A DNA stretch of 64,000 bases from an uncultured Pseudoruegeria sp. (GTDB lineage: Bacteria > Pseudomonadota > Alphaproteobacteria > Rhodobacterales > Rhodobacteraceae): positions 248,001-312,000 of the forward strand of contig CANMJD010000003.1 of NCBI GenBank assembly GCA_947498155.1. The letters are read 5' to 3'. Every line of letters begins with the position of its first letter. The stretch's first letter is position 1. A program made the position numbers and the translations under genes. Below are positions 1 through 8,138 of the stretch, piece by piece. The notes under the pieces were generated by a model. That model saw only the letters and a program-made list of their open reading frames with translations. It was not told the DNA's origin and ran no database searches.

Positions 1-693
1 CATCCCCCGAATGGGCGAGCCGAAAAATTCAGCAACAATCGCGCCAATCAGCGCCAGCGTTGTCGAGATTTTCAACCCGTTGAAAACAAACGGCATCGCC
101 GCGGGCAGACGCAGTTTGATAAGGGTCTGCATGTAGCTGGCTGAATAGGTCTTCATCAAATCGCGCTGCATTGCCGTCGTTTCCGCCAGCCCCTGAACGG
201 TGTTCACCAGCATTGGGAAAAACACCATTAAAACCACAACAGCAGCTTTTGACTGCCAGTCAAAACCGAACCACATGACCAGAATGGGGGCAGTGCCAAT
301 GATCGGCATCGCCGCCAGAAAATTGCCCACGGGCATTAAGCCTTCTCGCAGAAATGGCGAGCGGTCAATCAGGATCGCAATCACAAAAGCCGCCCCGCAG
401 CCGATGATATACCCACTGAGCGCTCCCTTGACGAAGGTCTGCACAAAATCGCCCCAGAGGATCGGAATAGACTGCGCGAACTGGCTAGCAATCGCACTGG
501 GTGGTGGCAGAATAACCGGAGAGACCCCGAACCCGCGCACGATACCTTCCCAAAGCACAAGGATCGACACCCCCAACAATGCAGGTACGGCCAGTTTGGC
601 CCAAAGGGCAGTGTAAAAGGGACTGTTGGCAATCCGGATGGCAACAACTGTTGCCCCGCCCCAGATTAGCAAAGCAAAAAGCAAATCCATCAT
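1..693 (-). CDS. ABC transporter permease, NitT/TauT (SsuC-like) type, partial at window edge
   Basis: Inner-membrane permease of an ABC importer of the nitrate/taurine/pyrimidine-precursor class. I translated 231 codons on the minus strand from ATG 693; the 3' end lies outside the window. The visible protein has several hydrophobic segments and the EAA-type cytoplasmic loop (about residues 165-205, with LMKTYSAS and KLRLPAAMPF) that contacts the ATPase. Its ATG overlaps the stop of the preceding permease as ATGA, so the two are translationally coupled. It is probably the second half of a permease pair, because the previous gene has the same loop (LMKTYSAS). The operon links it to pyrimidine degradation, so a pyrimidine or related base is the likely substrate. 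The binding-protein gene was not seen and may lie further left. Confidence 0.88.
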   Translation of the reverse strand, partial: MMDLLFALLIWGGATVVAIRIANSPFYTALWAKLAVPALLGVSILVLWEGIVRGFGVSPVILPPPSAIASQFAQSIPILWGDFVQTFVKGALSGYIIGCGAAFVIAILIDRSPFLREGLMPVGNFLAAMPIIGTAPILVMWFGFDWQSKAAVVVLMVFFPMLVNTVQGLAETTAMQRDLMKTYSASYMQTLIKLRLPAAMPFVFNGLKISTTLALIGAIVAEFFGSPIRGM

Positions 694-1553
694 GATGCCA
701 TCCCCATTTTACGCAGGGTGAGCCGCTGTAACATGCCAACGATACCGACAAGACAGGCCGCCAAAAGCGCCGCCATGAACAAGGCCGACCATATCTGGAT
801 GGTCTGCCCGTAATAGCTCCCCGTCAGCATCCGCGCACCAAGGCCGCGAATGGCCCCTGCTGGCAGTTCTGCCACAATCGCGCCAACCAATGCGGCGGCA
901 ATGGCGATTTTCATCGAGGCAAAGAAATAGGGCATGGAGGACGGCAAGCGCAGTTTCCAAAAAATAGCACCTTTGCTTGCCGAATAGGTTTTCATCAGAT
1001 CAAGCTGCATGGCATCCGGGGCGCGCAATCCCTTTACCATGCCGACAACCACAGGGAAAAAGCTCAGATAGGCGCTGATAAAGGCCTTTGGCAACAAGCC
1101 CTGCACCCCGATTGAATTCAGAACAACGATGATCATCGGCGCAATCGCCAGAATAGGAATGGTCTGACTGGCAATCGCCCAAGGCATAACGCTCATATCC
1201 ATGGCCCGGTTATGCACGATACCCACCGCCAACAGAATGCCTGCCACCGTGCCGATGATAAAACCGGCCAGTGTCGCACTTAGGGTGATCCAGGCATGAA
1301 ACACCAGCGAACGCTTTGAGGTAATTTTTTTCTGAACCGTGGTTTTCCAAAGCTCCTGCACGACCTGATGCGGCGCGGGTAGCACGGGGCGTTCTTGCTG
1401 CATGGTATCGGCCACCAAGGCGTTAAAGCTCACCTCTACTCCGGCGCGCGTGGCCTGATCGCGCACCCATTTGGCATTCAGGGCAACAGCTGCGCCATAC
1501 CAACCAACGATAATCACCGCGAGAACCGTCAAAACCGCAAGGAGTTTACGCAT
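690..1553 (-). CDS. ABC transporter permease, NitT/TauT type
   Basis: Inner-membrane permease of about 287 residues. It has an N-terminal transmembrane helix (MRKLLAVLTVLAVIIVGW), a periplasmic stretch, then the usual block of membrane helices. The EAA loop (LMKTYSASKGAIFWKLRLPS) lies at about residues 198-217. I chose ATG 1553 because a GGGGGGCGG ribosome-binding site precedes it; an in-frame ATG at 1616 would add 21 residues encoded by a repeat element. The N-terminal part before the permease domain is longer than usual. It sits between the ATPase gene (218 bp upstream) and the second permease (4-bp overlap), giving a two-permease importer in the pyrimidine operon. The substrate is inferred from the neighbours only. 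Confidence 0.9.
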   Translation of the reverse strand: MRKLLAVLTVLAVIIVGWYGAAVALNAKWVRDQATRAGVEVSFNALVADTMQQERPVLPAPHQVVQELWKTTVQKKITSKRSLVFHAWITLSATLAGFIIGTVAGILLAVGIVHNRAMDMSVMPWAIASQTIPILAIAPMIIVVLNSIGVQGLLPKAFISAYLSFFPVVVGMVKGLRAPDAMQLDLMKTYSASKGAIFWKLRLPSSMPYFFASMKIAIAAALVGAIVAELPAGAIRGLGARMLTGSYYGQTIQIWSALFMAALLAACLVGIVGMLQRLTLRKMGMAS

Positions 1554-1565
1554 GAACCGCCCCCC

Positions 1566-1656
1566 ACTTTGTTCCACAAATATCCTCGCCGAAGGCAGGC
1601 GCACGGCGTGCGCCAAAACTTTCTTGCCTCCGGCGGGGATATTTTAAGAACAAAGT
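1566..1656. repeat. Inverted pair of a roseobacter-type intergenic repeat forming nested hairpins
   Basis: Two 31-bp arms (1566-1596 and 1626-1656) are inverted copies of one element and agree at 26 of 31 positions. Between them lies a second palindrome, GGCGCAC-GGC-GTGCGCC (1598-1614), so the transcript could fold as a nested hairpin. The same element recurs as a single copy at 8036-8066 (full length) and 35993-36011 (19-bp core). It lies between the ATPase and the first permease of the pyrimidine operon. It may act as a processing or attenuation signal, or it may be a REP-like element with no host role. Confidence 0.8.
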
Positions 1657-1771
1657 AATACAATTGATCACAAACTGAGCATGCGGCACAGGCTGGGAAG
1701 CCGATGGCCGTGAACGAAGTCGGTACCCTGTCTTTTGAGAAAGGCAGGGTACTGCCATCTGTCGCAAAAGA

Positions 1772-2554
1772 TCAATCATAGGCGTGCCCTGCCCGCAGGC
1801 CTTCGCGCACACGATGGGCGATTTCCAAAAACTCCGGCGTATCGCGGATATCCAGCGGGCGCTCTTTGGGCAATGTGCTTTCGATCACATCGGTAATCCG
1901 CCCCGGACGCGGGGACATCACCACAATTTTGGTCGACAGATAAACCGCTTCGGGGATTGAGTGGGTCACAAAGCCGATGGTTTTTTCGGTGCGTGCCCAG
2001 AGCGCCAGCAACTGCTCGTTCAGGTGGTCGCGCACGATTTCATCAAGGGCGCCAAAGGGTTCATCCATCAGCAGTATGTCTGCATCAAACGCAAGCGCCC
2101 GCGCAATCGAGGCCCGCTGCTGCATCCCGCCGGATAACTGCCATGGGAATTTCTTGTCAAAACCAACAAGATCAACCAGTTCCAGCACTTTAGCGACGCG
2201 CTTTTGCTGTTCGGCCTTATCAAAGCCCATGATCTCTAACGGTAGTTTGATATTGCCGCCAATGGTGCGCCATGGATAGAGCCCTGCGGCTTGAAACACA
2301 TAGCCATAGGCGCGGTTCTGACGGGCCTCATCTGGCGTCATGCCATTGACCGAAATCGTGCCACCGGTGGGGTTTTCAAGCCCCGCCATAACCCGCAGAA
2401 ACGTTGTTTTACCGCAGCCGGATGGTCCGATGAACGAAACAAAGTCGCCCTTGTCGATCTCTAGGCTCACGTCTTTAAGGGCATGAACCGGCCCGTCATT
2501 GGTTTGAAAAGTCAGATCCAGCTGATCCGCTTTGATGATGGTTTCCTGACGCAC
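1772..2554 (-). CDS. ABC transporter ATP-binding protein, NitT/TauT (SsuB/TauB) type
   Basis: Cytoplasmic ATPase (260 residues, usual length) that powers the importer formed with the two permeases downstream. Walker A is GPSGCGKT (residues 43-50), the signature is LSGGMQQR, and Walker B ends ILLMDEP, followed by the D-loop and the switch histidine in FVTHSIPEA. The start is GTG 2554 with an upstream GGGGAC. It lies 55 bp after the dihydropyrimidinase gene in the same orientation, so it belongs to the degradation operon. The C-terminal region is that of the SsuB/TauB group, without the regulatory domain of sugar-type ATPases. The substrate cannot be read from this subunit. Confidence 0.93.
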   Translation of the reverse strand: MRQETIIKADQLDLTFQTNDGPVHALKDVSLEIDKGDFVSFIGPSGCGKTTFLRVMAGLENPTGGTISVNGMTPDEARQNRAYGYVFQAAGLYPWRTIGGNIKLPLEIMGFDKAEQQKRVAKVLELVDLVGFDKKFPWQLSGGMQQRASIARALAFDADILLMDEPFGALDEIVRDHLNEQLLALWARTEKTIGFVTHSIPEAVYLSTKIVVMSPRPGRITDVIESTLPKERPLDIRDTPEFLEIAHRVREGLRAGHAYD

Positions 2555-2609
2555 GTATTGTCCCCATTCCCCGCGTTGACGGGCCTTCTTTTTGTTGGTG
2601 CCGACGGGT

Positions 2610-4070
2610 TTAAATGCCCGCCGGAATATTCATCGGATCGCGTTCAACCACCCGCGGGCTGTTGAGCGCTTTCCATTTCGACAGCGCTTCGGAGGCCGAG
2701 GAAAAGGCCGGACGCGGCACAAAACGCCCTCGTCCCGGTTGCGGCTGGCTGTTTTGTCCCCAAGCCCAGATCACATCACCACGGCTGAGCGTATACCGCG
2801 CCTGCGCTTTGACATCGAAGCCTTCAAAGACGTTATAGTCCAGCACCGAATGGTGATTTGCAACACTGATCTGTTTGCTGATCTTGGGGTCCCACACCAC
2901 GATATCGGCATCTGCCCCTTCAACAATCGCGCCTTTTTTCGGATATATATTCAATATCTTGGCGACGTTTGTTGATGTGGCCGCGACAAATTCATTCGGC
3001 GTCAATCGACCGGTTTCTACCCCTTCGGTCCACAGGACCGCCAGACGTTCCTCTAGGCCATTGGAGCCATTGGGGATCAGGCAGAAGTTATCCTTACCCA
3101 TCAGTTTTTGTTCGCTGGTAAAGGCCGCATGATCGGTCGCAACCACTTGCAAGGAGCCCGATTGCAAACCGGCCCAAAGGCTGGCCTGATGTTCTTTGTT
3201 TCGGAATGGCGGGCTCATGACGCGGCGGGCGGAATGCATCCAGTCGCCTTTGAAATACTCGCTTTCATCCAATGTCAGGAATTGGATCAGCGGCTCTCCG
3301 TAGATCCGCATGCCTTTTTGGCGCGCACGGCGGATAGCTTCATGGGCCTGCTCGCAGGATACATGCACAATATAGAGCGGCGTTCCGGCAGCATCGGCAA
3401 TGGTGATCGCACGATTGGCGGCCTCGCCTTCCAGTTCCGGCGGGCGCGAATAAGCGTGGCCTTCGGGACCGGTGATGCCTTCGGCCAGATATTTCTTTTG
3501 CAACAGATCAACGATGTCGCCATTTTCAGCGTGCACCATCGGCAGTGCGCCAAGTTCTTTGCAGCGTTGGAATGAGGCAAACATTTCGTCGTCCTCTACC
3601 ATCAAGGCGCCCTTATAGGCCATAAAGTGTTTGAACGAATTGACACCCATTTTCACCGCGTCGGCCATCTCATCAAAGATGTTTTCATTCCAGCCGGTAA
3701 TCGCCATGTGATAGCCGATGTCCGAACAGATTTGCGGCGCGGATTTGCGGTGCCATTCGTTGATGGCATTTTTGATCGAGCCGTCTTCGCCGGGCAGGCA
3801 GAAATCAATCAGCATGGTGGTGCCACCGGCCGCCGCCGCCCAAGTGCCGGATTCAAAGGTTTCCGCCGCTGTCGTGCCCATGAAGGGCATTTCCAGGTGG
3901 GTATGGGGATCAATCCCGCCGGGGATCACATAGGCCCCTTCGGCATCGATATATTCATCGCCCTTCAGATTTTCGCCGATCTGTTTGATCACTTCGCCTT
4001 CGATCAGTACGTCGGCTTTCCATGTCCGGTCTGCCGTGCAAACGGTGCCGCCTTTGATCACTTTGCTCAT
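2610..4070 (-). CDS. pydB: Dihydropyrimidinase (D-hydantoinase family)
   Basis: Amidohydrolase that opens the ring of 5,6-dihydrouracil or dihydrothymine to the N-carbamoyl-beta-amino acid, the second step of the reductive pyrimidine pathway. At 486 residues it has the family's usual length. Visible metal-site motifs are DPHTHLE (His56, His58), the carbamylated-lysine motif FMAYKG (Lys153), VHAENGD (His180), IVHVSCEQA and ATDHAAF (Asp ligand). The start is ATG 4070, preceded by GGGAGAG. It lies between the lipoprotein gene and the transporter ATPase, in one operon with the carbamoyl amidase and aminotransferase. A hydantoinase acting on other cyclic ureides is possible from sequence alone, but the neighbouring preTA genes make dihydropyrimidine the natural substrate. 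Confidence 0.95.
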   Translation of the reverse strand: MSKVIKGGTVCTADRTWKADVLIEGEVIKQIGENLKGDEYIDAEGAYVIPGGIDPHTHLEMPFMGTTAAETFESGTWAAAAGGTTMLIDFCLPGEDGSIKNAINEWHRKSAPQICSDIGYHMAITGWNENIFDEMADAVKMGVNSFKHFMAYKGALMVEDDEMFASFQRCKELGALPMVHAENGDIVDLLQKKYLAEGITGPEGHAYSRPPELEGEAANRAITIADAAGTPLYIVHVSCEQAHEAIRRARQKGMRIYGEPLIQFLTLDESEYFKGDWMHSARRVMSPPFRNKEHQASLWAGLQSGSLQVVATDHAAFTSEQKLMGKDNFCLIPNGSNGLEERLAVLWTEGVETGRLTPNEFVAATSTNVAKILNIYPKKGAIVEGADADIVVWDPKISKQISVANHHSVLDYNVFEGFDVKAQARYTLSRGDVIWAWGQNSQPQPGRGRFVPRPAFSSASEALSKWKALNSPRVVERDPMNIPAGI

Positions 4071-4112
4071 GGTACTCTCCCGTTTTTTACCTGACTGTCC
4101 TAACCAAAGTCC

Positions 4113-4376
4113 CTATTGCGTTGTGACCGCATCGCAGACGCGCTGGCCTTCGTGGTAGGGGTTTTGCACCGGAGACAAATAGCCGGATGTGCTGCCCTCC
4201 ATCACCTCAAAGTAGCAGCCATCCGTCGCGCGCACGATCTGGTTCAGGTCTTGTTTATAAGGCAATAGGGCGCGGGTTTTATCCGATATTATACCGCGTT
4301 CCACCACCGGCCCGGTGCTACACCCCGCCAAGGCCAAGGCCCCTGTCATCGCCATCGCTGTCATTCGAATGTTCAT
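4113..4376 (-). CDS. Small putative lipoprotein of the pyrimidine operon
   Basis: An 87-residue protein that I do not recognise as a named family. It starts MNIRMTAMAMTGALALAGC, a lipoprotein signal peptide with lipobox LAGC (Cys19 would be lipidated). The mature part is about 69 residues and has two more cysteines, in DGCYFEV and RVCDAV. Its ATG overlaps the stop of the carbamoyl amidase gene as ATGA, which is why I chose 4376 over an upstream in-frame start at 4439. It lies 42 bp before the dihydropyrimidinase gene. Its placement inside the operon suggests co-expression with pyrimidine uptake or degradation, but the role is unknown. Confidence 0.75.
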   Translation of the reverse strand: MNIRMTAMAMTGALALAGCSTGPVVERGIISDKTRALLPYKQDLNQIVRATDGCYFEVMEGSTSGYLSPVQNPYHEGQRVCDAVTTQ

Positions 4377-5623
4377 TCTACAATCTCCGCTGTTTCCAGA
4401 ACGGCATGCAGCAGAACATCCGCTCCCGCCGTTGCCCATTCCTGTGAAATTTCCTCTGCTTCATTGTGGCTAAGCCCATCGACACAGGGGCACATGATCA
4501 TCGCTGTCGGGGCCACATCATTGATCCAGCAGGCATCATGGCCCGCGCCGGAAATGATATCCATATGCGAATAACCCAACCGTTCGGCTGCATCGCGTAC
4601 GGCATTGACGCAGGTCTCATTAAAGGCGGGCGGATCGAACTGCCCGACAATTTCAGCCGCAAATTCAACACCGATATCGGCGCAAAGCTTGGGTGCTTTC
4701 TCCATCAATTCATCAACCATACCGTTGAGTTTATCCAGAAGATGGGTGCGCATATCGATGGTAAAGACCACTTTGCCCGGAATGATGTTGCGCGAATTGG
4801 GATAGACGTCGATATGGCCGATGGCCCCCACCGCATTGGGCTGGTTTTGCATCGCAATGTCATGAACAAGCTCGGTGATCAGTGCCAAACCCCGCCCGGC
4901 GTTTTTGCGCATCGACATCGGGGTGGAGCCGGTATGGCTTTCCTTGCCCGTCACCGTTACCTCTATCCAGCGCAAGCCCTGCCCGTGGGTGACAACGCCA
5001 ATATCCTTGTTTTCTGCTTCCAGAATCGGGCCCTGCTCGATGTGCAATTCAAACATCGCATGCATTTTGCGGTCACCGACTTTTTCATCACCTTTCCAGC
5101 CAATGCGCTCCAGCTCATCACCAAAGCGCTTGCCCTCGGAGTCCACGCGATCATAGGCCCAGTCCAGCGTGTGCCGACCGGTGAACACGCCAGAGGCCAG
5201 CATCGCCGGCGCATAACGGGTGCCCTCTTCGTTGGTCCAGTTTGTGACCACGATGGGATGTTTGGTTTTGATCCCCAGATCATTCATCGTGCGGATCGCT
5301 TCAAGCCCACCGAGCACCCCCAACACCCCGTCGTATTTGCCACCCGTTGGCTGGGTATCCAGATGCGAGCCGACATAGACCGGCAGCGCCTCGGGATCGG
5401 TGCCTTCGCGGCGGGCAAACATATTGCCAATCTCATCCACACCCATGGTCATACCGGCGGCTTCGCACCAGGACTGAAACAGTTTGCGTCCTTCGGAATC
5501 CTCATCCGTCAGAGTTTGACGATTGTTGCCGCCTGCAATGCCGGGGCCGATTTCTGCCATCTCCATCAGGCTGTCCCATAGACGCTGGCCGTTAATTTTC
5601 AGGTTTTCTCCGGGTGCTGCCAT
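4373..5623 (-). CDS. pydC: Zn-dependent N-carbamoyl-beta-alanine amidase (hydantoinase/carbamoylase family, M20-like)
   Basis: Cytoplasmic metal-dependent amidohydrolase of 416 residues. It would hydrolyse N-carbamoyl-beta-alanine to beta-alanine, CO2 and ammonia, the third step of reductive pyrimidine breakdown. Metal-site motifs are GSHLDT (His88), GKYDG (Asp99), NEEG (Glu132/133), FELHIEQG and GAGHDACW near the C-terminus. The central dimerisation domain carries GQGLRWIEVTVTG and SHTGSTPM. The start is ATG 5623 with AAGGAACCCCA upstream. The family also contains N-carbamoyl-L-amino acid hydrolases and allantoate amidohydrolases; the assignment rests on the adjacent dihydropyrimidinase and aminotransferase. 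Confidence 0.9.
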   Translation of the reverse strand: MAAPGENLKINGQRLWDSLMEMAEIGPGIAGGNNRQTLTDEDSEGRKLFQSWCEAAGMTMGVDEIGNMFARREGTDPEALPVYVGSHLDTQPTGGKYDGVLGVLGGLEAIRTMNDLGIKTKHPIVVTNWTNEEGTRYAPAMLASGVFTGRHTLDWAYDRVDSEGKRFGDELERIGWKGDEKVGDRKMHAMFELHIEQGPILEAENKDIGVVTHGQGLRWIEVTVTGKESHTGSTPMSMRKNAGRGLALITELVHDIAMQNQPNAVGAIGHIDVYPNSRNIIPGKVVFTIDMRTHLLDKLNGMVDELMEKAPKLCADIGVEFAAEIVGQFDPPAFNETCVNAVRDAAERLGYSHMDIISGAGHDACWINDVAPTAMIMCPCVDGLSHNEAEEISQEWATAGADVLLHAVLETAEIVE

Positions 5624-5791
5624 TGGGGTTCCTTACTTTCGTTCTTTACTTCTGTTCTTTGGCTTCTGGCCCTATTGCGTCCGCTCAGGCCAATTTCTTA
5701 CATCCTGCACTACGATCTGGCGCATTTGCGGCATCTCAGAGCTTCGCTCACCCATCATCGCCGAGTTTGGCACCGCTTTTGTTGACTGACA

Positions 5792-7117
5792 TCAATCCAG
5801 CCCCTTCAGGACAGTGGCAAGGGTGCCAAAGAGTTGATCAATATGGGATTTTTCTATGATCAAGGGCGGCGACATGGCGATGATATCGCCGGTTGTGCGG
5901 ATCAACACTCCCTTGTCGTAACAATCCAGAAAGGCTTGAAAGGCACGTTTTGTCGGCTCTCCGGCAATCGGTTCAAGCTCCACCGCGCCGATCAGGCCCA
6001 TATTGCGAATGTCGATCACATGGGGCAAGCCGCGCAGGGAATGCAGCCCTTCCTCCCAATAGGGGGCCAATTCGGCGGCCCGCTCAAACAAGGCCTGTTC
6101 GCGGTAGGTATCCAAAGTGGCCAAGCCCGCAGCCGAGGCAATCGGATTGCCTGAATATGTATAGCCGTGGAACAATTCGATCATATGTTCCGGCCCCTGC
6201 ATAAAGGCGTCGTGAATGTCAGATGTCGCCAGAACCGCGCCCATCGGGATCACCCCGTTGGTCAGCCCTTTGGCGCAGGTGATCAGATCGGGCATCACGC
6301 CGAAATGCTCGGCGGCAAAGGAAGACCCCAAACGGCCAAAACCGGTGATAACCTCATCAAAAATCAGCAAAATTCCGTGTTTTGTGCAAATCTCGCGCAG
6401 ACGTTCCAGATAGCCTTTGGGCGGCATCAAAACACCGGTAGAGCCCGCCATAGGTTCTACGATCACCGCCGCAATGGTTTCCGGCCCATGCAGGGCGGCG
6501 ATACGCTCCAGTTCTTCGGCCAGATAAGCGCCGTGTTCGGGCTGACCTTTCACAAAGGCATTCTGATCCGGCAGATGGGTATGGGGCAAATGATCCACCC
6601 CATTCAACAATGTGCCGAAATACTTGCGATTGTTGACGATACCACCAACAGAGATGCCCCCGAAGTTCACCCCATGATAGCCGCGTTCTCGTCCGATCAG
6701 CCGTGTTCGGGTGCCCTCCCCCCTTGCGCGATGATAGGCCAGCGCAATTTTGAGGGCGGTTTCCACACTTTCAGAGCCGGAATTGGTGAAAAACGCGTGT
6801 TCAAACGGCGCGGGCGCCATATCACACAGGCGGGTGGCAAGCTCAAACGCTTTGGGATGGCCCATCTGAAACGCCGGGGCATAGTCCAATTCGCCCGCCT
6901 GTTTCTGAATCGCCTCTACGATCTTGGGCTGGTTGTGACCGGCATTGCAGCACCACAGCCCCGCCGTGCCATCCAGCACGTCTCGCCCATCGGCGGTTTT
7001 GTAAAACATGCCATCCGCCGAAACAAACATACGCGGATTTTTCTTGAACTGGCGATTGGATGTAAACGGCATCCAGAAGGCCGACAGATCATTCGGCGCT
7101 GTGTGGTCCAGAGACAT
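5792..7117 (-). CDS. Class III aminotransferase, probable beta-alanine (omega-amino acid):pyruvate transaminase
   Basis: PLP enzyme of 441 residues that would convert beta-alanine (and 3-aminoisobutyrate) to the semialdehyde, the last step encoded here. The cofactor motifs are TNSGSESVE, GYHGVNFGG, LIFDEVITGFGR (Asp254) and ITCAKGLTNG with Lys283 as the Schiff-base lysine. I chose ATG 7117 (MSLDHTAPND, AGGAA seven bases upstream) over an upstream ATG at 7159. It is the first gene of the minus-strand pyrimidine operon, and a perfect RutR-type operator lies about 52 bp upstream of its start. A 168-bp gap without a convincing gene separates it from the carbamoyl amidase. Confidence 0.9.
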   Translation of the reverse strand: MSLDHTAPNDLSAFWMPFTSNRQFKKNPRMFVSADGMFYKTADGRDVLDGTAGLWCCNAGHNQPKIVEAIQKQAGELDYAPAFQMGHPKAFELATRLCDMAPAPFEHAFFTNSGSESVETALKIALAYHRARGEGTRTRLIGRERGYHGVNFGGISVGGIVNNRKYFGTLLNGVDHLPHTHLPDQNAFVKGQPEHGAYLAEELERIAALHGPETIAAVIVEPMAGSTGVLMPPKGYLERLREICTKHGILLIFDEVITGFGRLGSSFAAEHFGVMPDLITCAKGLTNGVIPMGAVLATSDIHDAFMQGPEHMIELFHGYTYSGNPIASAAGLATLDTYREQALFERAAELAPYWEEGLHSLRGLPHVIDIRNMGLIGAVELEPIAGEPTKRAFQAFLDCYDKGVLIRTTGDIIAMSPPLIIEKSHIDQLFGTLATVLKGLD

Positions 7118-7168
7118 GGCAGTATTCCTGACGCTTTCCGGGCGGTGGCTGGGTTGCATGAAAAATGT

Positions 7169-7184
7169 TTGACCAAATGGTCAA
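7169..7184. promoter_or_regulatory. RutR-type operator, perfect palindrome
   Basis: The sequence is TTGACCAAATGGTCAA. It matches at every defined position the RutR consensus known from Escherichia coli (TTGACCA, two bases, TGGTCAA). It lies in the divergent region between the aminotransferase operon and the rutR-like gene, 52 bp from the former and about 209 bp from the latter, so it can plausibly control the degradation operon in response to uracil. Confidence 0.88.
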
Positions 7185-7292
7185 GAGCAGGCTAGCAGAG
7201 AAAGGAGGTCAGTCAAGGATTTCGGCAGTACCTTTGCCGGAAATCTGGCCTGTTTTTAAGGCAATTCCACTGGGGGTTCAGATCGCTTGGTT

Positions 7293-7321
7293 TTGACACT
7301 GTAACGAACAAAGAATAGGCA
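7293..7321 (+). promoter_or_regulatory. Possible promoter of the rutR-like gene
   Basis: A perfect -35 hexamer TTGACA (7293-7298) lies 95 bp upstream of the regulator. Seventeen bases further on is TAGGCA, a poor -10 match. Only the -35 element is convincing. Confidence 0.3.
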
Positions 7322-7392
7322 TTAATTTAAAAACACCGTTTAGGTTCAAAGCCCTAGATATACCGATGCGCGATTGAAATGAAAGCAGCGAG

Positions 7393-8007
7393 ATGAACAA
7401 CAGACGCCCTCAAACCAGAATTCAGCGCAAGAACACCAAGGCGATTCTGGATGCCGCCCTTGAGGTGTTCTCTCAATTCGGTTTTCGCGGATCGACCTTG
7501 GATCAGATCGCCAGCGCCGCAGGATTGAGCAAACCCAATCTGCTGTATTATTTCCCTTCAAAAGAAGCGATTCACGTGGCTTTGCTGTCTGAACTTATGG
7601 ACACTTGGCTTGACCCTTTACGCGAAATGACCGCTGAGGGAGACCCGATTGTTGAAATTCTGGCCTATGTGCAGCGCAAACTGGACATGAGCCGTGATTA
7701 TCCGAGGCAGAGCCGGTTGTTTGCCAATGAGATCATCCAAGGCGCGCCGCGCATGGAGGATGCGATCAAGGGCGATCTGAAAATTCTTGTGGATGAAAAA
7801 GCGGCGCTGATCAGCCGTTGGATCGAAGAGGGAAAACTGGCCAAGGTTGATCCCTATCACCTGATCTTTTCGATCTGGTCCCTCACCCAGCATTATGCCG
7901 ATTTCGAAGTGCAGGTTGACTGGGTTCTGGATGAAAAAAGCGCGACGGCCCATGCGGATGCGAGCACCTATCTGAAGACTTTATTTACCCGACTTTTGAC
8001 CCCCTGA
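7393..8007 (+). CDS. rutR: TetR-family regulator, RutR-like pyrimidine sensor
   Basis: DNA-binding regulator of 204 residues. The N-terminal TetR domain has the helix-turn-helix at about residues 33-55 (STLDQIASAAGLSKPNLLYY). The C-terminal part matches E. coli RutR closely from memory: SRDYPRQSRLFANEIIQGAP, GDLK.L.DEK.ALI..W, KVDPYHLIFSIWSLTQHYADF. RutR binds uracil and releases DNA. Finding it between the preTA genes and the rest of the reductive pathway, next to an exact RutR operator, supports uracil-responsive control of this locus. E. coli RutR instead controls the unrelated Rut pathway and other genes, so regulator and pathway are combined differently here. The start is ATG 7393 after AGCAGCGAG. 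Confidence 0.93.
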   Translation: MNNRRPQTRIQRKNTKAILDAALEVFSQFGFRGSTLDQIASAAGLSKPNLLYYFPSKEAIHVALLSELMDTWLDPLREMTAEGDPIVEILAYVQRKLDMSRDYPRQSRLFANEIIQGAPRMEDAIKGDLKILVDEKAALISRWIEEGKLAKVDPYHLIFSIWSLTQHYADFEVQVDWVLDEKSATAHADASTYLKTLFTRLLTP

Positions 8008-8035
8008 ACTATCGAGCAGCCCCACACGTTTTTAT

Positions 8036-8066
8036 GCCTCCGGCGGGGATATTTGAGGAACAAAGT
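8036..8066 (+). repeat. Intergenic repeat, full-length single copy
   Basis: A 31-bp copy of the element found as an inverted pair at 1566-1656. The 19-bp core (GCCTCCGGCGGGGATATTT) is identical to the arm at 1626-1644 and the tail ends GAACAAAGT. It lies between the rutR-like stop and the shared terminator. Confidence 0.8.
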
Positions 8067-8074
8067 GCCGTAAA

Positions 8075-8112
8075 AAAAGGCCCGCAAGGGGGAGGATCCT
8101 TGAGGGCCTTTT
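8075..8112. terminator. Bidirectional terminator between rutR and preA
   Basis: Outer stem AAAAGGCCC/GGGCCTTTT (9 bp, perfect), with an inner CAAGG/CCTTG stem. A and T runs on either side let it serve both converging genes. Confidence 0.88.
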
Positions 8113-8138
8113 CATTGACGATGATGTTGACGCAGGGC

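Noticed and set aside
4466-5581. 370-codon open frame antisense to the carbamoyl amidase gene
   Set aside because: The sense-strand protein has complete M20-type motifs; the antisense frame has no support.
5624-5791. Possible small gene between aminotransferase and carbamoyl amidase
   Set aside because: Short frames here lack ribosome-binding sites and recognisable sequence; I treat it as a non-coding spacer within the operon.
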